DNA of 64,000 nt from an uncultured Phocaeicola sp. (GTDB lineage: Bacteria > Bacteroidota > Bacteroidia > Bacteroidales > Bacteroidaceae). The stretch's first letter is position 1; each line of letters opens with the position of its first letter. Location of the stretch: NCBI GenBank assembly GCA_947581855.1, contig CANPVZ010000020.1, positions 1 to 64,000 of the forward strand, read 5' to 3'. Below, piece after piece: positions 33,729 through 43,329 of this stretch. The translations under genes were made by a program, and so were the position numbers. The notes under the pieces were generated by a model. That model was not told the DNA's origin. It saw nothing but the letters and a program-made list of their open reading frames with translations, and ran no database searches.

Positions 33729-33911
33729 AAAGGAACTGTTCAAAAAGGCTGAAAGTTTAGATTAAAACTCAATTTTAAACTGGCAAGGGCTCCGGTATAG
33801 AAAAAGAGCCACTTTATACCTAATTAATAGATTAAAGTGGCACTTCTTATTTATTCAGTTACAACCTGTAACTTTAGCTAATTCAATTTTGACTTTTAGA
33901 ATAGTTCTTTA
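33729..33911. repeat. MITE-like dispersed element, copy 3
   Basis: The left end GGAACTGTTCAAAAAGGC and the reverse complement of the right end (AGAACTATTCTAAAAGTC) match at 14 of 18 places. Inside are TATAGAAAAAG, a hairpin GCCACTTT...AAAGTGGC, GTTACAACCTGTAAC and CTTTAGCTAATTC, as in copies 1 and 2. The stem bases differ from copy 1 but remain paired. Confidence 0.7.
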
Positions 33912-33999
33912 CCTTCTACATCTGCTTGTTGCTTAGCGTTTTCTTATTACTTATGTTGCTGTTATTATTTACCTTCTTTACTTAAAATAAGCTTCAGAC

Positions 34000-36204
34000 T
34001 TAAAACAAACTCCAGGAAACGGTTAATCCGGCCATGACAATGGAAACCATACTCATCAGCTTAATGAGAATATTTAAACTAGGTCCTGAAGTGTCTTTAA
34101 ACGGATCGCCTACAGTATCGCCCACTACGGTAGCCCGGTGTACTTCACTGCCTTTACCGCCGAAATGTCCTTCTTCCACGTATTTCTTTGCATTGTCCCA
34201 AGCACCGCCGGCATTTGCCATAAAAATAGCCAGAACGAAACCGCTGCTTAGTCCACCCACTAATAATCCCAGTACGCCCGGTACTCCGAATATCAGTCCG
34301 ATAAGGATGGGAGCGATGATCGCCAATAAGGAAGGAACTATCATTTCACGTTGGGCGCCTTTAGTAGAAATCTCCACACAACGTTCATAATCCGGTTCGG
34401 CTTCTCCCGTAAGGATACCTTTTATCTCTTTAAATTGTCGCCGTACTTCGGCTACCATATGCGCTGCGGCACGACCTACGGCATTCATTGTCAATCCGCA
34501 AAAGAGAAACGCCATCATGCTGCCTATAAACATACCTCCCAACACTTTCGGATTCATCAGGTTTACTTCGTAATAGTTCATGAAGTCGATAAACGTAGCG
34601 TCGGACAGTGTTTTTTCCGTTCCGCCCGGTAACGTCAGAATGGTTTGTCCTATCCGTTCAAGTCCGATACGAATCTCTTCGATATAAGAGGCCAGTAATG
34701 CTAGTCCGGTTAATGCTGCTGAACCGATGGCAAACCCTTTACCGGTAGCAGCAGTAGTGTTGCCTAACGAATCCAGTGCATCGGTACGTTGACGTACTTC
34801 CTTACCCAGTCCGGACATCTCTGCGTTACCTCCCGCATTATCGGCTATCGGGCCATACGCGTCTGTTGCCAAAGTGATACCAAGGGTAGAAAGCATTCCC
34901 ACGGCGGCAATGCCGATTCCGTAAAGTCCCATACCGATATTATCCAGATTGAAACCTGCAGCAAACAAATAGGAAAGGATAAGACCGATGACTACTACAA
35001 TTACGGGAATGGCGGTAGAAAGCATACCCAGTCCTATTCCGGAGATAATGACGGTTGCCGGTCCTGTTTTTCCGCTTTCGCTCAGTTTTTGAGTAGGGCG
35101 ATAGGATTGGGAGGTATAATATTCGGTTGAACGTCCGATAACGACTCCTACCAACAAACCTATTACGACCGAACACCCAATCAGTGCCCAGTTATTTAGT
35201 TGGAGAATCCATAAAATAAGGAAAGTGGCTATAATAATTAGAGCGGAACTTAGATTGGTTCCAACGGAAAGTGAACCTAATAACTGTTTAATGCCTGCGT
35301 TCTCTTTAGTACGTACGGAAAAGATTCCGATAATGGAAAGAATAATTCCGACAGCGGCAATCAGCATCGGAGCAATTACAGCTTTGAATTGCATGGCCGT
35401 ATCTGCCGTATGAATATATGCCGCCGCGCCTAAAGCTGCTGTCGCCAAGATAGCTCCGCAATACGATTCATACAGGTCGGCGCCCATTCCGGCCACATCG
35501 CCTACATTATCTCCTACATTATCGGCAATAGTAGCAGGGTTGCGCGGATCGTCTTCCGGAATGCCTGCTTCTACTTTCCCCACCAGATCGGCGCCCACAT
35601 CGGCAGCTTTGGTATAAATACCTCCTCCTACACGAGCGAACAGAGCTTGTGTACTCGCACCCATTCCGAAAGTCAGCATGGTAGTGGTGATGATACAAAG
35701 TTTGCTTGTAGGGTTAATCAGATCATCGGGAATGCATGCGTTTAATAGCAGATACCAGAAAGAAATGTCGAGCAGTCCTAAACCCACCACAACAAGTCCC
35801 ATTACAGCGCCACTGCGGAAAGCTACCCGTAATCCGCTGTTAAGCGAGTTACGTGCTGCATTGGCTGTACGGGCTGATGCGTAGGTGGCCGTTTTCATTC
35901 CCAAAAAGCCGGATAATCCGGAAAAGAAACCGCCTGTAAGGAAAGCAATCGGTACCCAAGCATTTTGTACATGAAATCCGTAGGCCATGATGGAAAACAA
36001 AATGACTAACCCTAAGAATACCCACCCTACAATTTTATATTGCTGTTTCAGGTAGGACATAGCTCCCCGTCGTACCGCTGCCGCGATCTTAACCATTTGC
36101 GGAGTGCCTTCGCTCACTTTCATCATCTGCTTGTAGAAGTAGTATGCAAAGCAGAGCGCTAAAATGGATGAGGCTGGAACCAGCCAGAAAAGTAGATGCT
36201 CCAT
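34000..36204 (-). CDS. hppA: Membrane-bound pyrophosphatase, K+-dependent
   Basis: A 734-residue ion-pumping pyrophosphatase with about 16 membrane segments. Signature regions are [39 protein letters not shown] and [15 protein letters not shown], which bind Mg-pyrophosphate. [10 protein letters not shown] has Ala where K+-independent enzymes have Lys, so it should need K+. Bacteroides members are usually Na+-pumping; some also move H+. It converts pyrophosphate energy into an ion gradient. It is a single gene with a TACATTTG promoter. Confidence 0.95.
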   Translation of the reverse strand: MEHLLFWLVPASSILALCFAYYFYKQMMKVSEGTPQMVKIAAAVRRGAMSYLKQQYKIVGWVFLGLVILFSIMAYGFHVQNAWVPIAFLTGGFFSGLSGFLGMKTATYASARTANAARNSLNSGLRVAFRSGAVMGLVVVGLGLLDISFWYLLLNACIPDDLINPTSKLCIITTTMLTFGMGASTQALFARVGGGIYTKAADVGADLVGKVEAGIPEDDPRNPATIADNVGDNVGDVAGMGADLYESYCGAILATAALGAAAYIHTADTAMQFKAVIAPMLIAAVGIILSIIGIFSVRTKENAGIKQLLGSLSVGTNLSSALIIIATFLILWILQLNNWALIGCSVVIGLLVGVVIGRSTEYYTSQSYRPTQKLSESGKTGPATVIISGIGLGMLSTAIPVIVVVIGLILSYLFAAGFNLDNIGMGLYGIGIAAVGMLSTLGITLATDAYGPIADNAGGNAEMSGLGKEVRQRTDALDSLGNTTAATGKGFAIGSAALTGLALLASYIEEIRIGLERIGQTILTLPGGTEKTLSDATFIDFMNYYEVNLMNPKVLGGMFIGSMMAFLFCGLTMNAVGRAAAHMVAEVRRQFKEIKGILTGEAEPDYERCVEISTKGAQREMIVPSLLAIIAPILIGLIFGVPGVLGLLVGGLSSGFVLAIFMANAGGAWDNAKKYVEEGHFGGKGSEVHRATVVGDTVGDPFKDTSGPSLNILIKLMSMVSIVMAGLTVSWSLF

Positions 36205-36229
36205 AGTGTAATAATTTTAAAGTAACGCT

Positions 36230-36237
36230 CAAATGTA
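36230..36237 (-). promoter_or_regulatory. -7 element of hppA
   Basis: On the minus strand it reads TACATTTG, 25 bases before the ATG. Confidence 0.6.
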
Positions 36238-36756
36238 CAAAAAATATGGTGTCTGGCAAGTTTTATGCTATTTATTTACTTGGAAATGTAAACTTTTTGA
36301 ATCGGTTTCTTTCGATTGAACCATTCTTATGGCAAAACTTTGTGTGGAATGCGGAAATTTGTTTTTATATTTTAAGTTTACGGTTAATAATACTATTCTC
36401 CGATTTCATGATACGGATACAATCGTTACTTTCTTTGCTGGTTTATGTATTGAATTTTCTTTATTTATAACCTTTGCTTCTGCTCACTATCTTGTGTTCG
36501 GAAATGGTATATCGGGCGTAAATAATTAGGCATATTCAAGATGTATGAAGGGTGGAAATTGTATGGTGACAATTAAAAAGACACCTCTCATTTATTTATC
36601 CTGCATATTTATTTATAGTGTAAAATATACTCTTATTATTGTGTTTTAGAATATATATTTAAGATATAGAGAGGGGAAATCCTTTATTTACAAATAATAA
36701 TGAAATATATAGGAGTATTTTTTTCCTCTTTTCTTTTTTTATTAAAGATAAACATA

Positions 36757-36764
36757 TACTTTTG
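36757..36764 (+). promoter_or_regulatory. -7 element of the unassigned 36.77-37.13 kb transcript
   Basis: TACTTTTG matches TAnnTTTG and faces right into the small open frame at 36803. No clear -33 TTG precedes it. Confidence 0.45.
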
Positions 36765-36802
36765 TAAAGCTGAAACAAAAATTAGATAGGTATTAACAGA
36801 CA

Positions 36803-36892
36803 ATGCATGAGATTGTTTATGAAGGTGCGTTGAAGGTGAAGGTTGTTTCCATTGGAATTCTTAAGGAACGGATATTCCTTGGATTATACTGA
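36803..36892 (+). CDS. Possible 29-residue small protein
   Basis: The ATG frame reads MHEIVYEGALKVKVVSIGIL, then KERIFLGLY and TGA. Alternating hydrophobic and charged residues give a beta-rich, basic peptide. It lies about 32 bases after the expected transcription start of the promoter at 36757. The hairpin AAGGAACGGATATTCCTT is inside its 3' part. It may be a leader peptide, a small protein or a chance frame in a small RNA. Confidence 0.35.
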   Translation: MHEIVYEGALKVKVVSIGILKERIFLGLY

Positions 36893-37093
36893 AAGTTAAA
36901 ATATTTTGATATTAAGATTCTATAAGCGATTCTCTCATAGCTGAAATACCATTGTTTTTATTTCCTAGATTGCAGCATAGTTTATGCTGTTTTCTTCTAT
37001 TCAATATGGAAGTGTTTAAACTTCAATAATATGTTTCGTAGCTAATTATGTGTGATTAGCTAAGTTTGTATTAGTATATTAGAGTTAACGAGT

Positions 37094-37130
37094 GTAAAGG
37101 GGTAGCCGGGAGGTTCCCCCTTTACTATTT
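37094..37130 (+). terminator. Hairpin ending the unassigned transcript
   Basis: GTAAAGGGG (37094-37102) pairs with CCCCTTTAC (37117-37125), followed by TATTTT. A weaker hairpin AGCATA-gtt-TATGCT followed by GTTTTCTT occurs at about 36974-36996. Confidence 0.55.
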
Positions 37131-37178
37131 TAGGACGGTGCGTGTGTTTTTACATAGATTTTCCCTAATGATATGAAA

Positions 37179-37218
37179 ATAACCCGTTGACAGAGTTTTG
37201 ATCCTGTCAACGGGTTAT
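37179..37218 (-). terminator. Terminator of the SSS transporter gene
   Basis: ATAACCCGTTGACAG and CTGTCAACGGGTTAT form a perfect 15-bp stem around a 10-base loop, followed by TTTT on the minus strand. Confidence 0.85.
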
Positions 37219-37249
37219 AATCATACGTGCTATATCTTGCTATGGAATC

Positions 37250-38728
37250 TTATTCAGTCTTGTTCTTCTTATGTTTGAAGAAAAGATGGGCACTTAAAAA
37301 TCCCACAAAGAAAATCAGCATTGTTCCGAAGACAATAGCCAGATATTCATGAATAACGGGTAGATTCCAGCCAAACATTTCATTGAAGTAAGAGGTAAGA
37401 GATATCCAGCAAATGAGAAGTACTCCGCAGATGACACTAATGATTGCGTCTATGTTACGGGCTTTCTTCGACAGGTATCCTAACAAGAATAGGCCTAACA
37501 TGCCTCCGCTGAAGATGGAGGAAAGCTTCCACCAGGCATCCAAAATGCTTTCTACATTCAGCAGAGCGATAGCAATGATGATTCCCAATATTCCCACAAT
37601 CAGGCTTGATATCTTTAATACAAACAATTGTTCTTTATCCGACGCATTCTTGCGGAAACGTTTATAGTAATCTGTCAGGATGATAGTGGATGAACTAGTG
37701 ACACTGGTAGCTACCGTACTCATGCCTGCTGCAAAGATGGATGCAATGAGCAGACCCGTCATGCCCACAGGCAACTGGTGGACAATGAAAAATGGGAATA
37801 CATAGTCTGCTTTGATGCCTTCGGCGGGCAACAAATCGGGATAAACCTGATAGTATGCATATAAAGCCGTACCAATCAAGAAGAATATAGCTGAAACCGG
37901 GATGAACAGGTATCCTCCGAAAAGTGCGGAGAATTTAGCTTGTTTCTCACTCTTTGCCGTATGGTAGCGCTGTACATAGTTTTGGTCTATTCCGTAGTTC
38001 TGTAAATTAATGAATACGCCGTATATCAGGCAAACCCAGAATGTGGAATGGCCCAAGTCGCCTGTTAAATCTCCCAGGTAGAACTTATTTTCGGCCACGG
38101 CTATCTCGAATGTCTGCATAGGTCCTTCCGGCATGGAGAATAAAAGGATAATTAGGCATGCCAAAGCTCCGCCTATCAGGATGAATCCCTGAATAGCCTC
38201 TGTCCAGATTACGGCTTTAATACCTCCTAACATGGAATAGATGATAATAGCGATGCTGGTAATAATGATAACCATCTGTATATTCCATCCCATTAAGATA
38301 TTCATAGGCAGAGCCAACAAGAAAAGGATGGAACCCATGCGGGCTATCTGTGTGAGCAGATAACAGGCCGAGGCGTAAAGCCTTGCCCATGTGCCGAAGC
38401 GTTGTTCCAAGAAACTGTATGCCGATACGCTGCCCATGCTCCGGTAAAACGGAACGAAATATTTGGCGGCAAAATAAGATGCGATAGGAATGGATATGCT
38501 GAATACAAATGCATTCCAGTCTCCCGCGAAAGCTTTTCCCGGGTATCCTAAATAGCTGATACTGCTGACATAGGTGGCAAAGATTGACATTCCCACCACC
38601 CAGCCGGGAAGGCTCCGGCCGGCTGAGGTAAAGTCATCGGATGAAGTTTTTTTCTTAAAAAACGAACATCCGAAAACTACTATGCCTCCTGTAAAAAACA
38701 GGAAGATAATTAGGTCTATTATGTGCAT
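37250..38728 (-). CDS. Sodium:solute symporter (SSS family)
   Basis: A 492-residue transporter with about 13 membrane segments. SSS marks include GRSLPGWVVGMSIFATYVSS near the start, SISYLGYPGKAF and the sodium-site region AAGMSTVATSVTSSSTIILTD. It lies 37 bases after the DapA-family aldolase gene and is transcribed with it, so it probably imports that enzyme's substrate (a sialic acid, or a sugar acid such as galacturonate). The GH28 gene divergent from this pair favours a uronic-acid substrate, but sialic acid is not excluded. Confidence 0.88.
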   Translation of the reverse strand: MHIIDLIIFLFFTGGIVVFGCSFFKKKTSSDDFTSAGRSLPGWVVGMSIFATYVSSISYLGYPGKAFAGDWNAFVFSISIPIASYFAAKYFVPFYRSMGSVSAYSFLEQRFGTWARLYASACYLLTQIARMGSILFLLALPMNILMGWNIQMVIIITSIAIIIYSMLGGIKAVIWTEAIQGFILIGGALACLIILLFSMPEGPMQTFEIAVAENKFYLGDLTGDLGHSTFWVCLIYGVFINLQNYGIDQNYVQRYHTAKSEKQAKFSALFGGYLFIPVSAIFFLIGTALYAYYQVYPDLLPAEGIKADYVFPFFIVHQLPVGMTGLLIASIFAAGMSTVATSVTSSSTIILTDYYKRFRKNASDKEQLFVLKISSLIVGILGIIIAIALLNVESILDAWWKLSSIFSGGMLGLFLLGYLSKKARNIDAIISVICGVLLICWISLTSYFNEMFGWNLPVIHEYLAIVFGTMLIFFVGFLSAHLFFKHKKNKTE

Positions 38729-38765
38729 GATATATGTTTTTCCAAAGGTTAACTACTCGTTCCGT

Positions 38766-39704
38766 TTATAAAATCAACTTTCCGTTTTGGATGGGAAGTT
38801 GTTCCAATGCTTTGCGAATTTTTTCACGTTCGGGGGCGTTAAACTTGTGGAAAGGCGAAGCGACAAAGTCGTCGTTAATAATGCCAAGAAGTGACAAGGC
38901 ACATTTTAGTCCTTTCAGATAACTTGAACCGTGCTGTCCTACAGTATAAATGCTTACGCTTATTTGCATGATAAATTGCTGAAGGCGTTTTACTTCGTCC
39001 AGGTTGCCGGCTTTGGCCGCATCATACATTTTGACGTATAATTCGGGAAACATGTTCGCACCTCCGTTAATACCACCATGTCCGCCAAGTAAAACACATT
39101 CGCCGGTTACTTCTTCCGGCCCTACAAGCATGGCAAAATCAGGACGATCTTTCATGGTATACATAACCGACTGGAAATAGACTGTATTGGCAGAACTGTC
39201 TTTAAAACCTACAACTTGCGGATTCTGAGCAATACGGTGGATAGTTGCCGGCGCAAAGTTTACTTTTGTATGCGAAGGCATGTTATACAAAAATACCGGA
39301 AGAGGGAGTTGTGGAACCAAATCTTCGTAGAATTCCGCCAGCTCAGGTTGTCCCGGTGCAAAATAATAAGGAGGTGCCGAAACCACTCCGGATGCTCCAC
39401 ATTCTGCTGCGATATTTGCAAGGTTTATGCTTTCTATCAATGATGTGTCTGTAATGCACACTAAAACCGGAAGACGCCCATTGTTAATACGGCATGTTTC
39501 ACGAATCATTTGTTGGCGCACAGGATAACTTAAGCTCTGTTCCTCACCCGTGGTACCTAGAATAAATAGCCCGTGCACGCCTCCTTGGATCAAATGTTCA
39601 ATAAGACGTTCTAAACTTTCTACATCGAGTGTGTTGTTGTCTTTTAAAGGAGTTACCAATGGAGGTATGATTCCACTAAGGGGATTTTTTAAAGTATTTT
39701 TCAT
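38766..39704 (-). CDS. DapA/NanA-family aldolase
   Basis: A 312-residue TIM-barrel aldolase of the DHDPS/N-acetylneuraminate lyase superfamily. GTTGEE binds the pyruvate carboxylate, Tyr of FLYNMPSHT is the proton relay, and Lys of VVGFKDSS forms the Schiff base. Substrate is not fixed by these motifs: candidates are N-acetylneuraminate, 2-keto-3-deoxygluconate or another keto-deoxy sugar acid. It is first in an operon with the SSS transporter and divergent from GH28. The biosynthetic dapA role is unlikely in this context. Confidence 0.85.
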   Translation of the reverse strand: MKNTLKNPLSGIIPPLVTPLKDNNTLDVESLERLIEHLIQGGVHGLFILGTTGEEQSLSYPVRQQMIRETCRINNGRLPVLVCITDTSLIESINLANIAAECGASGVVSAPPYYFAPGQPELAEFYEDLVPQLPLPVFLYNMPSHTKVNFAPATIHRIAQNPQVVGFKDSSANTVYFQSVMYTMKDRPDFAMLVGPEEVTGECVLLGGHGGINGGANMFPELYVKMYDAAKAGNLDEVKRLQQFIMQISVSIYTVGQHGSSYLKGLKCALSLLGIINDDFVASPFHKFNAPEREKIRKALEQLPIQNGKLIL

Positions 39705-39747
39705 GGTTTTGTAATAATATTTAGAGTTTATATCTCATTATCGGCAA

Positions 39748-39755
39748 CAAAACTA
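39748..39755 (-). promoter_or_regulatory. -7 element of the aldolase-transporter operon
   Basis: On the minus strand it reads TAGTTTTG, 43 bases before the aldolase ATG. Confidence 0.5.
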
Positions 39756-39800
39756 TAAAATAAAATTGGTAAATATGCTATTCAAATTGAATAATTTGCA

Positions 39801-39808
39801 TATATTTG
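39801..39808 (+). promoter_or_regulatory. -7 element of the GH28-kdsA-kdsD operon
   Basis: TATATTTG, 28 bases before the GH28 ATG. ATTCAAATTGAAT, a 13-bp palindrome at about 39780-39792, lies just upstream and may be an operator. Confidence 0.55.
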
Positions 39809-39836
39809 AGCCTTTAAAGCTTAAAAACTATTATTT

Positions 39837-41441
39837 ATGGGGAATATACGTATGACTACAAAACAAGTTCTAAAATTATTTCTGGTGTTAGGGATTATTC
39901 CATTATCGTCTTGTAAGACAACACCTTCTGTTGAAGTTCAGATACCGACCAGAGAACAGGTTGGTGCTTTAAACATGCCGGATACGATTGCTCCGGTAAA
40001 GGCTCCCTTTGCAATGCCAACATTTACCCGGCCGGTATTTAATGATTTATCGGTGTCGATTGTTGAATCGGGTGCACAACCAGGAACAATGGTTACGTCA
40101 ATAATTCAGAAGACAATTGATGATGTGAGTGCAAAAGGAGGCGGGACAGTCGTGATTCCAGCCGGAATTTGGAATACCGGACGGATTGAGTTGAAAAGCC
40201 ATGTGAATTTGCATCTCGAAGAAGGAGCTGAGCTACATTTTAGCGGTGATATAAAAGATTATCAGCCTGCTGTGTTTACACGGAACGAAGGAGTGGAAGT
40301 TTATTCGTTAGGAGCTTTGATATATGCAAATGGCCAGGAGCATATTGCTTTAACTGGTAAAGGAAAACTGGTAGGGCCTGATCGTGAATGTGAAATTCAA
40401 AAACGTCAGATGCGTGGCGGAGTGGTTGAAGAATATATCAAGGTAGAAACTCCGGTAGAGGAACGTTTGTATGACGGTAATAAAGGAACACCTGTTTTTC
40501 TGCCTATGTTTGTTTCGCCCATTAATTGTAAGAATGTGCTGGTGGAAGGGATAACATTGGAAAATACTCCTTTCTGGAATGTAGTTCCGGTATATTGCGA
40601 TGGAGTAATTATCCGGGGTATTACGGTTCGCTCGATAGGAATTCCTCGCGGTGACGGTATTGATATCGAATCTTCGAGAAATGTGTTGATTGAATACAGC
40701 ACATTGAGTTGCGGAGATGACTGTTTTACTATGAAAGCCGGTCGTTGCGAAGATGGTATACGTGTGAATAAGCCTTCGGAGAATATTGTTGTTCGCTATT
40801 GTCTGGCCGAAAAGGGACACGGTGGTATTACTTGTGGCAGTGAAACAGCCGGAATAATCAGGAATCTTTATGTACATGATTGTGTCTTTGACGGAACCGG
40901 TACCGGACTTCGTTTCAAGACCCGTCGTAATCGTGGCGGTGGCGGTGAGAACCTTATTTATGAACGTATACGCATGAAGTTAAGCGGCCAGCCATTTGTT
41001 TGGGATATGTTGGGAAGTAAAACTTTTGTTGGTAATTTGGCTGTTCGCCATCCCGCTCGGGAACTGACCCCGCTGACTCCGTCTTATAAAAATATTATAG
41101 CACGCGATATCATAGTGGAGGAATGTCCGCAGCTGATTAAAGCGGTAGGTATTCCCGAAACGCCGATTGAAAATGTATTAATTGAAAATGTAACGGCACA
41201 TTGTAAAAATTTGATTCGTTTGCAAGATGTAGATGGTATGACTTTGAAGAACATGACAATTTATAGCAAAGATTCGTTAATTACGATTGACGATGGTAGG
41301 AAAATACTTTTTGATAAGGTTAAATTTGAAATTCCGGGAGGAAAGGTTGAAATGGATATAAAAGGAGACTTGTCGGTTGCACCGGAATTTGTAGATTGTA
41401 CTTATAAAGAGTTGAAGATTTCCGGGGAAGTAGAAAAATAA
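39837..41441 (+). CDS. GH28 polygalacturonase-like lipoprotein
   Basis: A 534-residue lipoprotein (PLSSC near residue 26) with a right-handed beta-helix. GH28 marks are NTPFWNVVPVYCDGVIIRGI, GDGIDIESSRNV, SCGDDCFTMKAGR (the catalytic Asp pair) and EKGHGGITCGSETAG, with GLRFKTRRNRGG as the substrate-binding region. It should cut galacturonic or rhamnogalacturonan chains in the periplasm or at the surface. It is only 10 bases upstream of kdsA, an unusual operon partner for a pectin enzyme. Confidence 0.88.
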   Translation: MGNIRMTTKQVLKLFLVLGIIPLSSCKTTPSVEVQIPTREQVGALNMPDTIAPVKAPFAMPTFTRPVFNDLSVSIVESGAQPGTMVTSIIQKTIDDVSAKGGGTVVIPAGIWNTGRIELKSHVNLHLEEGAELHFSGDIKDYQPAVFTRNEGVEVYSLGALIYANGQEHIALTGKGKLVGPDRECEIQKRQMRGGVVEEYIKVETPVEERLYDGNKGTPVFLPMFVSPINCKNVLVEGITLENTPFWNVVPVYCDGVIIRGITVRSIGIPRGDGIDIESSRNVLIEYSTLSCGDDCFTMKAGRCEDGIRVNKPSENIVVRYCLAEKGHGGITCGSETAGIIRNLYVHDCVFDGTGTGLRFKTRRNRGGGGENLIYERIRMKLSGQPFVWDMLGSKTFVGNLAVRHPARELTPLTPSYKNIIARDIIVEECPQLIKAVGIPETPIENVLIENVTAHCKNLIRLQDVDGMTLKNMTIYSKDSLITIDDGRKILFDKVKFEIPGGKVEMDIKGDLSVAPEFVDCTYKELKISGEVEK

Positions 41442-41451
41442 AATAAGGAAA

Positions 41452-42207
41452 ATGGGAAAACCGATATGTATTGCCGGTCCCTGTGTTATGGAATCCTATT
41501 CTTTAATGGAGGAAGTAGCACAGGAATTGGTGCGTTTAAGAGATCTATTTCAGATAACTATCTATTTTAAGTCTTCATTCGATAAGGCAAACCGGACTTC
41601 AATTTATTCGTTCAGAGGTCCGGGAATGGAAAAAGGATTAACATGGCTAAGCGATATCAAGGCTAAATTTGGCTTGCCGGTATTGACGGATATCCATGAG
41701 TCTTATCAGGCGGCTTCGGCAGGGGAAGTGGCGGATGTGTTGCAAATACCTGCCTTTTTGTGTCGTCAGACGGATTTATTGATGGCTGCGGCTCGTACAG
41801 GCAAGACTGTAAATGTAAAGAAGGCGCAATTTTTGTCCGGATTGGATATGCAGTATCCTGTTGAAAAAGTCAGAGAAGCGGGTGGACAAGATATTTGGCT
41901 GACGGAACGTGGCAATATATATGGGTATAATAATTTAGTGGTGGATTTTCGTAACATTGCCGATATGAAACGTTTTACACCCACGGTGATTATGGATTGC
42001 ACTCATTCGGTACAACGTCCGGGAGCTGCCGGAGGAAAAACCGGTGGAAATCGGGAGTTTGTTCCGGCAATGGCATTGGCGGCTAAAGCTTTTGGTGCGA
42101 CGGGTTACTTTTTTGAGGTGCATCCTTACCCGGACAATGCTTTAAGTGATGGGCCAAATATGCTATATTTGGATAAGTTAGAGTCTGTTTTAAAAACAAT
42201 ACTATGA
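41452..42207 (+). CDS. kdsA: 3-deoxy-8-phosphooctulonate (KDO-8-P) synthase
   Basis: A 251-residue TIM barrel that condenses phosphoenolpyruvate with arabinose 5-phosphate to make KDO-8-P for lipopolysaccharide. IAGPCVMES has the metal-binding Cys11 of the metal-dependent class (the E. coli type has Asn here). Other family motifs are YFKSSFDKANRTS, NVKKAQFLSG, MDCTHSVQRPG and FFEVHPYPDNALSDGPN. Its stop overlaps kdsD by four bases, so the two KDO steps are coupled. Confidence 0.95.
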   Translation: MGKPICIAGPCVMESYSLMEEVAQELVRLRDLFQITIYFKSSFDKANRTSIYSFRGPGMEKGLTWLSDIKAKFGLPVLTDIHESYQAASAGEVADVLQIPAFLCRQTDLLMAAARTGKTVNVKKAQFLSGLDMQYPVEKVREAGGQDIWLTERGNIYGYNNLVVDFRNIADMKRFTPTVIMDCTHSVQRPGAAGGKTGGNREFVPAMALAAKAFGATGYFFEVHPYPDNALSDGPNMLYLDKLESVLKTIL

Positions 42208-43154
42208 GTCGGATAAAGGAGTGGGCTGTTAAATGCTTCCGTGATGAGGCGAATGCATTGCTTGATTTGATTCATCTATTAACAGATGATTTCGACAAGA
42301 CGGTAGAGTGTATATATCAATGCAAAGGTAGGTTGATAGTAACAGGTGTCGGGAAATCGGGACATATAGGCGCTAAAATTGCCGCTACACTAGCAAGTAC
42401 AGGTACTCCTTCTTTTTTTGTCAATCCGTTGGATGTGTTTCATGGCGATTTGGGTATGATTACTTCTCAGGATATTGTATTGGCAATTTCTAATTCCGGG
42501 CAGACAGATGAATTACTTCGCTTTATGCCTTATTTAATTGAACGAAATATACCGATTATAAGTATGACCGGCAATCCGAAATCATTGATTGCCCAATATT
42601 CGACTTTTCATTTAAATGTAGCGGTCAAAAGAGAGGCTTGCCCTTTAAACTTGGCACCTACTTCTTCTACTACTGCCGCTTTGGCAATGGGTGACGCTTT
42701 GGCATGCGCTTTAATGGAGGTTCGTCATTTTGAGGCTAAAGATTTTGCCCGTTTTCATCCGGGCGGGAGTTTGGGCCGGCGTTTGTTAACTCGGGTAAAG
42801 GATGTCATGCATAAAGATAATTTGCCTGTGGTACCGCCGGAAATGAATTTAGGAGAAGCTATTATTCATATAAGCGATGGAAAACTGGGGCTAGCAGTGG
42901 CAATGCGCGATAAGAGAATTGTAGGAATTGTTACGGACGGAGATGTACGTAGAGCAATGCAGCATTCACGTTCCAGATTCTTTGAGCTTTCGGTAGAAGA
43001 TATTATGACACGTTCTCCGAAGGTGGTACATTGTGAAACCAAGATATCGGAAGTGGAAAAGATGATGAATCAATATAAGATACATTCTTTATTGGTATTG
43101 GATGATAAAGGGGAGTTGGTAGGCATTATAGACTATTTTAATTGTATGATTTGA
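42204..43154 (+). CDS. kdsD: D-arabinose 5-phosphate isomerase (KpsF/GutQ family)
   Basis: A 316-residue protein: a SIS sugar-isomerase domain (about 30-180; VTGVGKSGHIGAKIAATLAS, SNSGQTDELL, PTSSTTAALAMGDALA) and a pair of CBS domains (about 200-316; DVMHKDNLPVVPP, ...VTDGDVRRAM). It converts ribulose 5-phosphate to arabinose 5-phosphate, the substrate of KdsA just upstream. Confidence 0.92.
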   Translation: MSRIKEWAVKCFRDEANALLDLIHLLTDDFDKTVECIYQCKGRLIVTGVGKSGHIGAKIAATLASTGTPSFFVNPLDVFHGDLGMITSQDIVLAISNSGQTDELLRFMPYLIERNIPIISMTGNPKSLIAQYSTFHLNVAVKREACPLNLAPTSSTTAALAMGDALACALMEVRHFEAKDFARFHPGGSLGRRLLTRVKDVMHKDNLPVVPPEMNLGEAIIHISDGKLGLAVAMRDKRIVGIVTDGDVRRAMQHSRSRFFELSVEDIMTRSPKVVHCETKISEVEKMMNQYKIHSLLVLDDKGELVGIIDYFNCMI

Positions 43155-43296
43155 AGCTGAAATCCTTGTTATTATAATGTGAATGTGTTGTTTGTTATAA
43201 ACTCTTGGACGGTATAATTTGAGGATAAGGAAGAAGATTTTCGATTAATTAATGAATATTATTACAACAATATGAGCGCGGAATGATTATTAATAG

Positions 43297-43304
43297 TAAT
43301 TTTG
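43297..43304 (+). promoter_or_regulatory. -7 element of rpoD
   Basis: TAATTTTG, 25 bases before the sigma-factor ATG. Confidence 0.6.
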
Positions 43305-43329
43305 CGCACTATTTTCCAAACTTTAGAAG

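Larger units (their letters stand above)
33307..33999. other. 693-bp gap with a 90-bp tandem repeat and a MITE copy
   Basis: No gene is supported. It contains a degenerate long tandem repeat (33475-33720) and MITE-like copy 3 (33729-33911). 33912-33999 is AT-rich and precedes the end of hppA. Confidence 0.7.
36205..37249. other. 1045-bp gap; probable small-RNA or small-protein locus
   Basis: Open frames at 36246-36529 have no coding signature. From 36757 the stretch has a promoter, a 29-codon open frame (36803-36892) and hairpins near 36977 and 37094. The end contains the terminator of the SSS transporter gene. Confidence 0.55.

Noticed and set aside
36246..36529. Two overlapping 66-74-codon frames, one starting MAKLCVECGN
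   Set aside because: The CxxC start is suggestive, but the rest is Phe/Leu-rich AT-driven sequence with no promoter or family resemblance.
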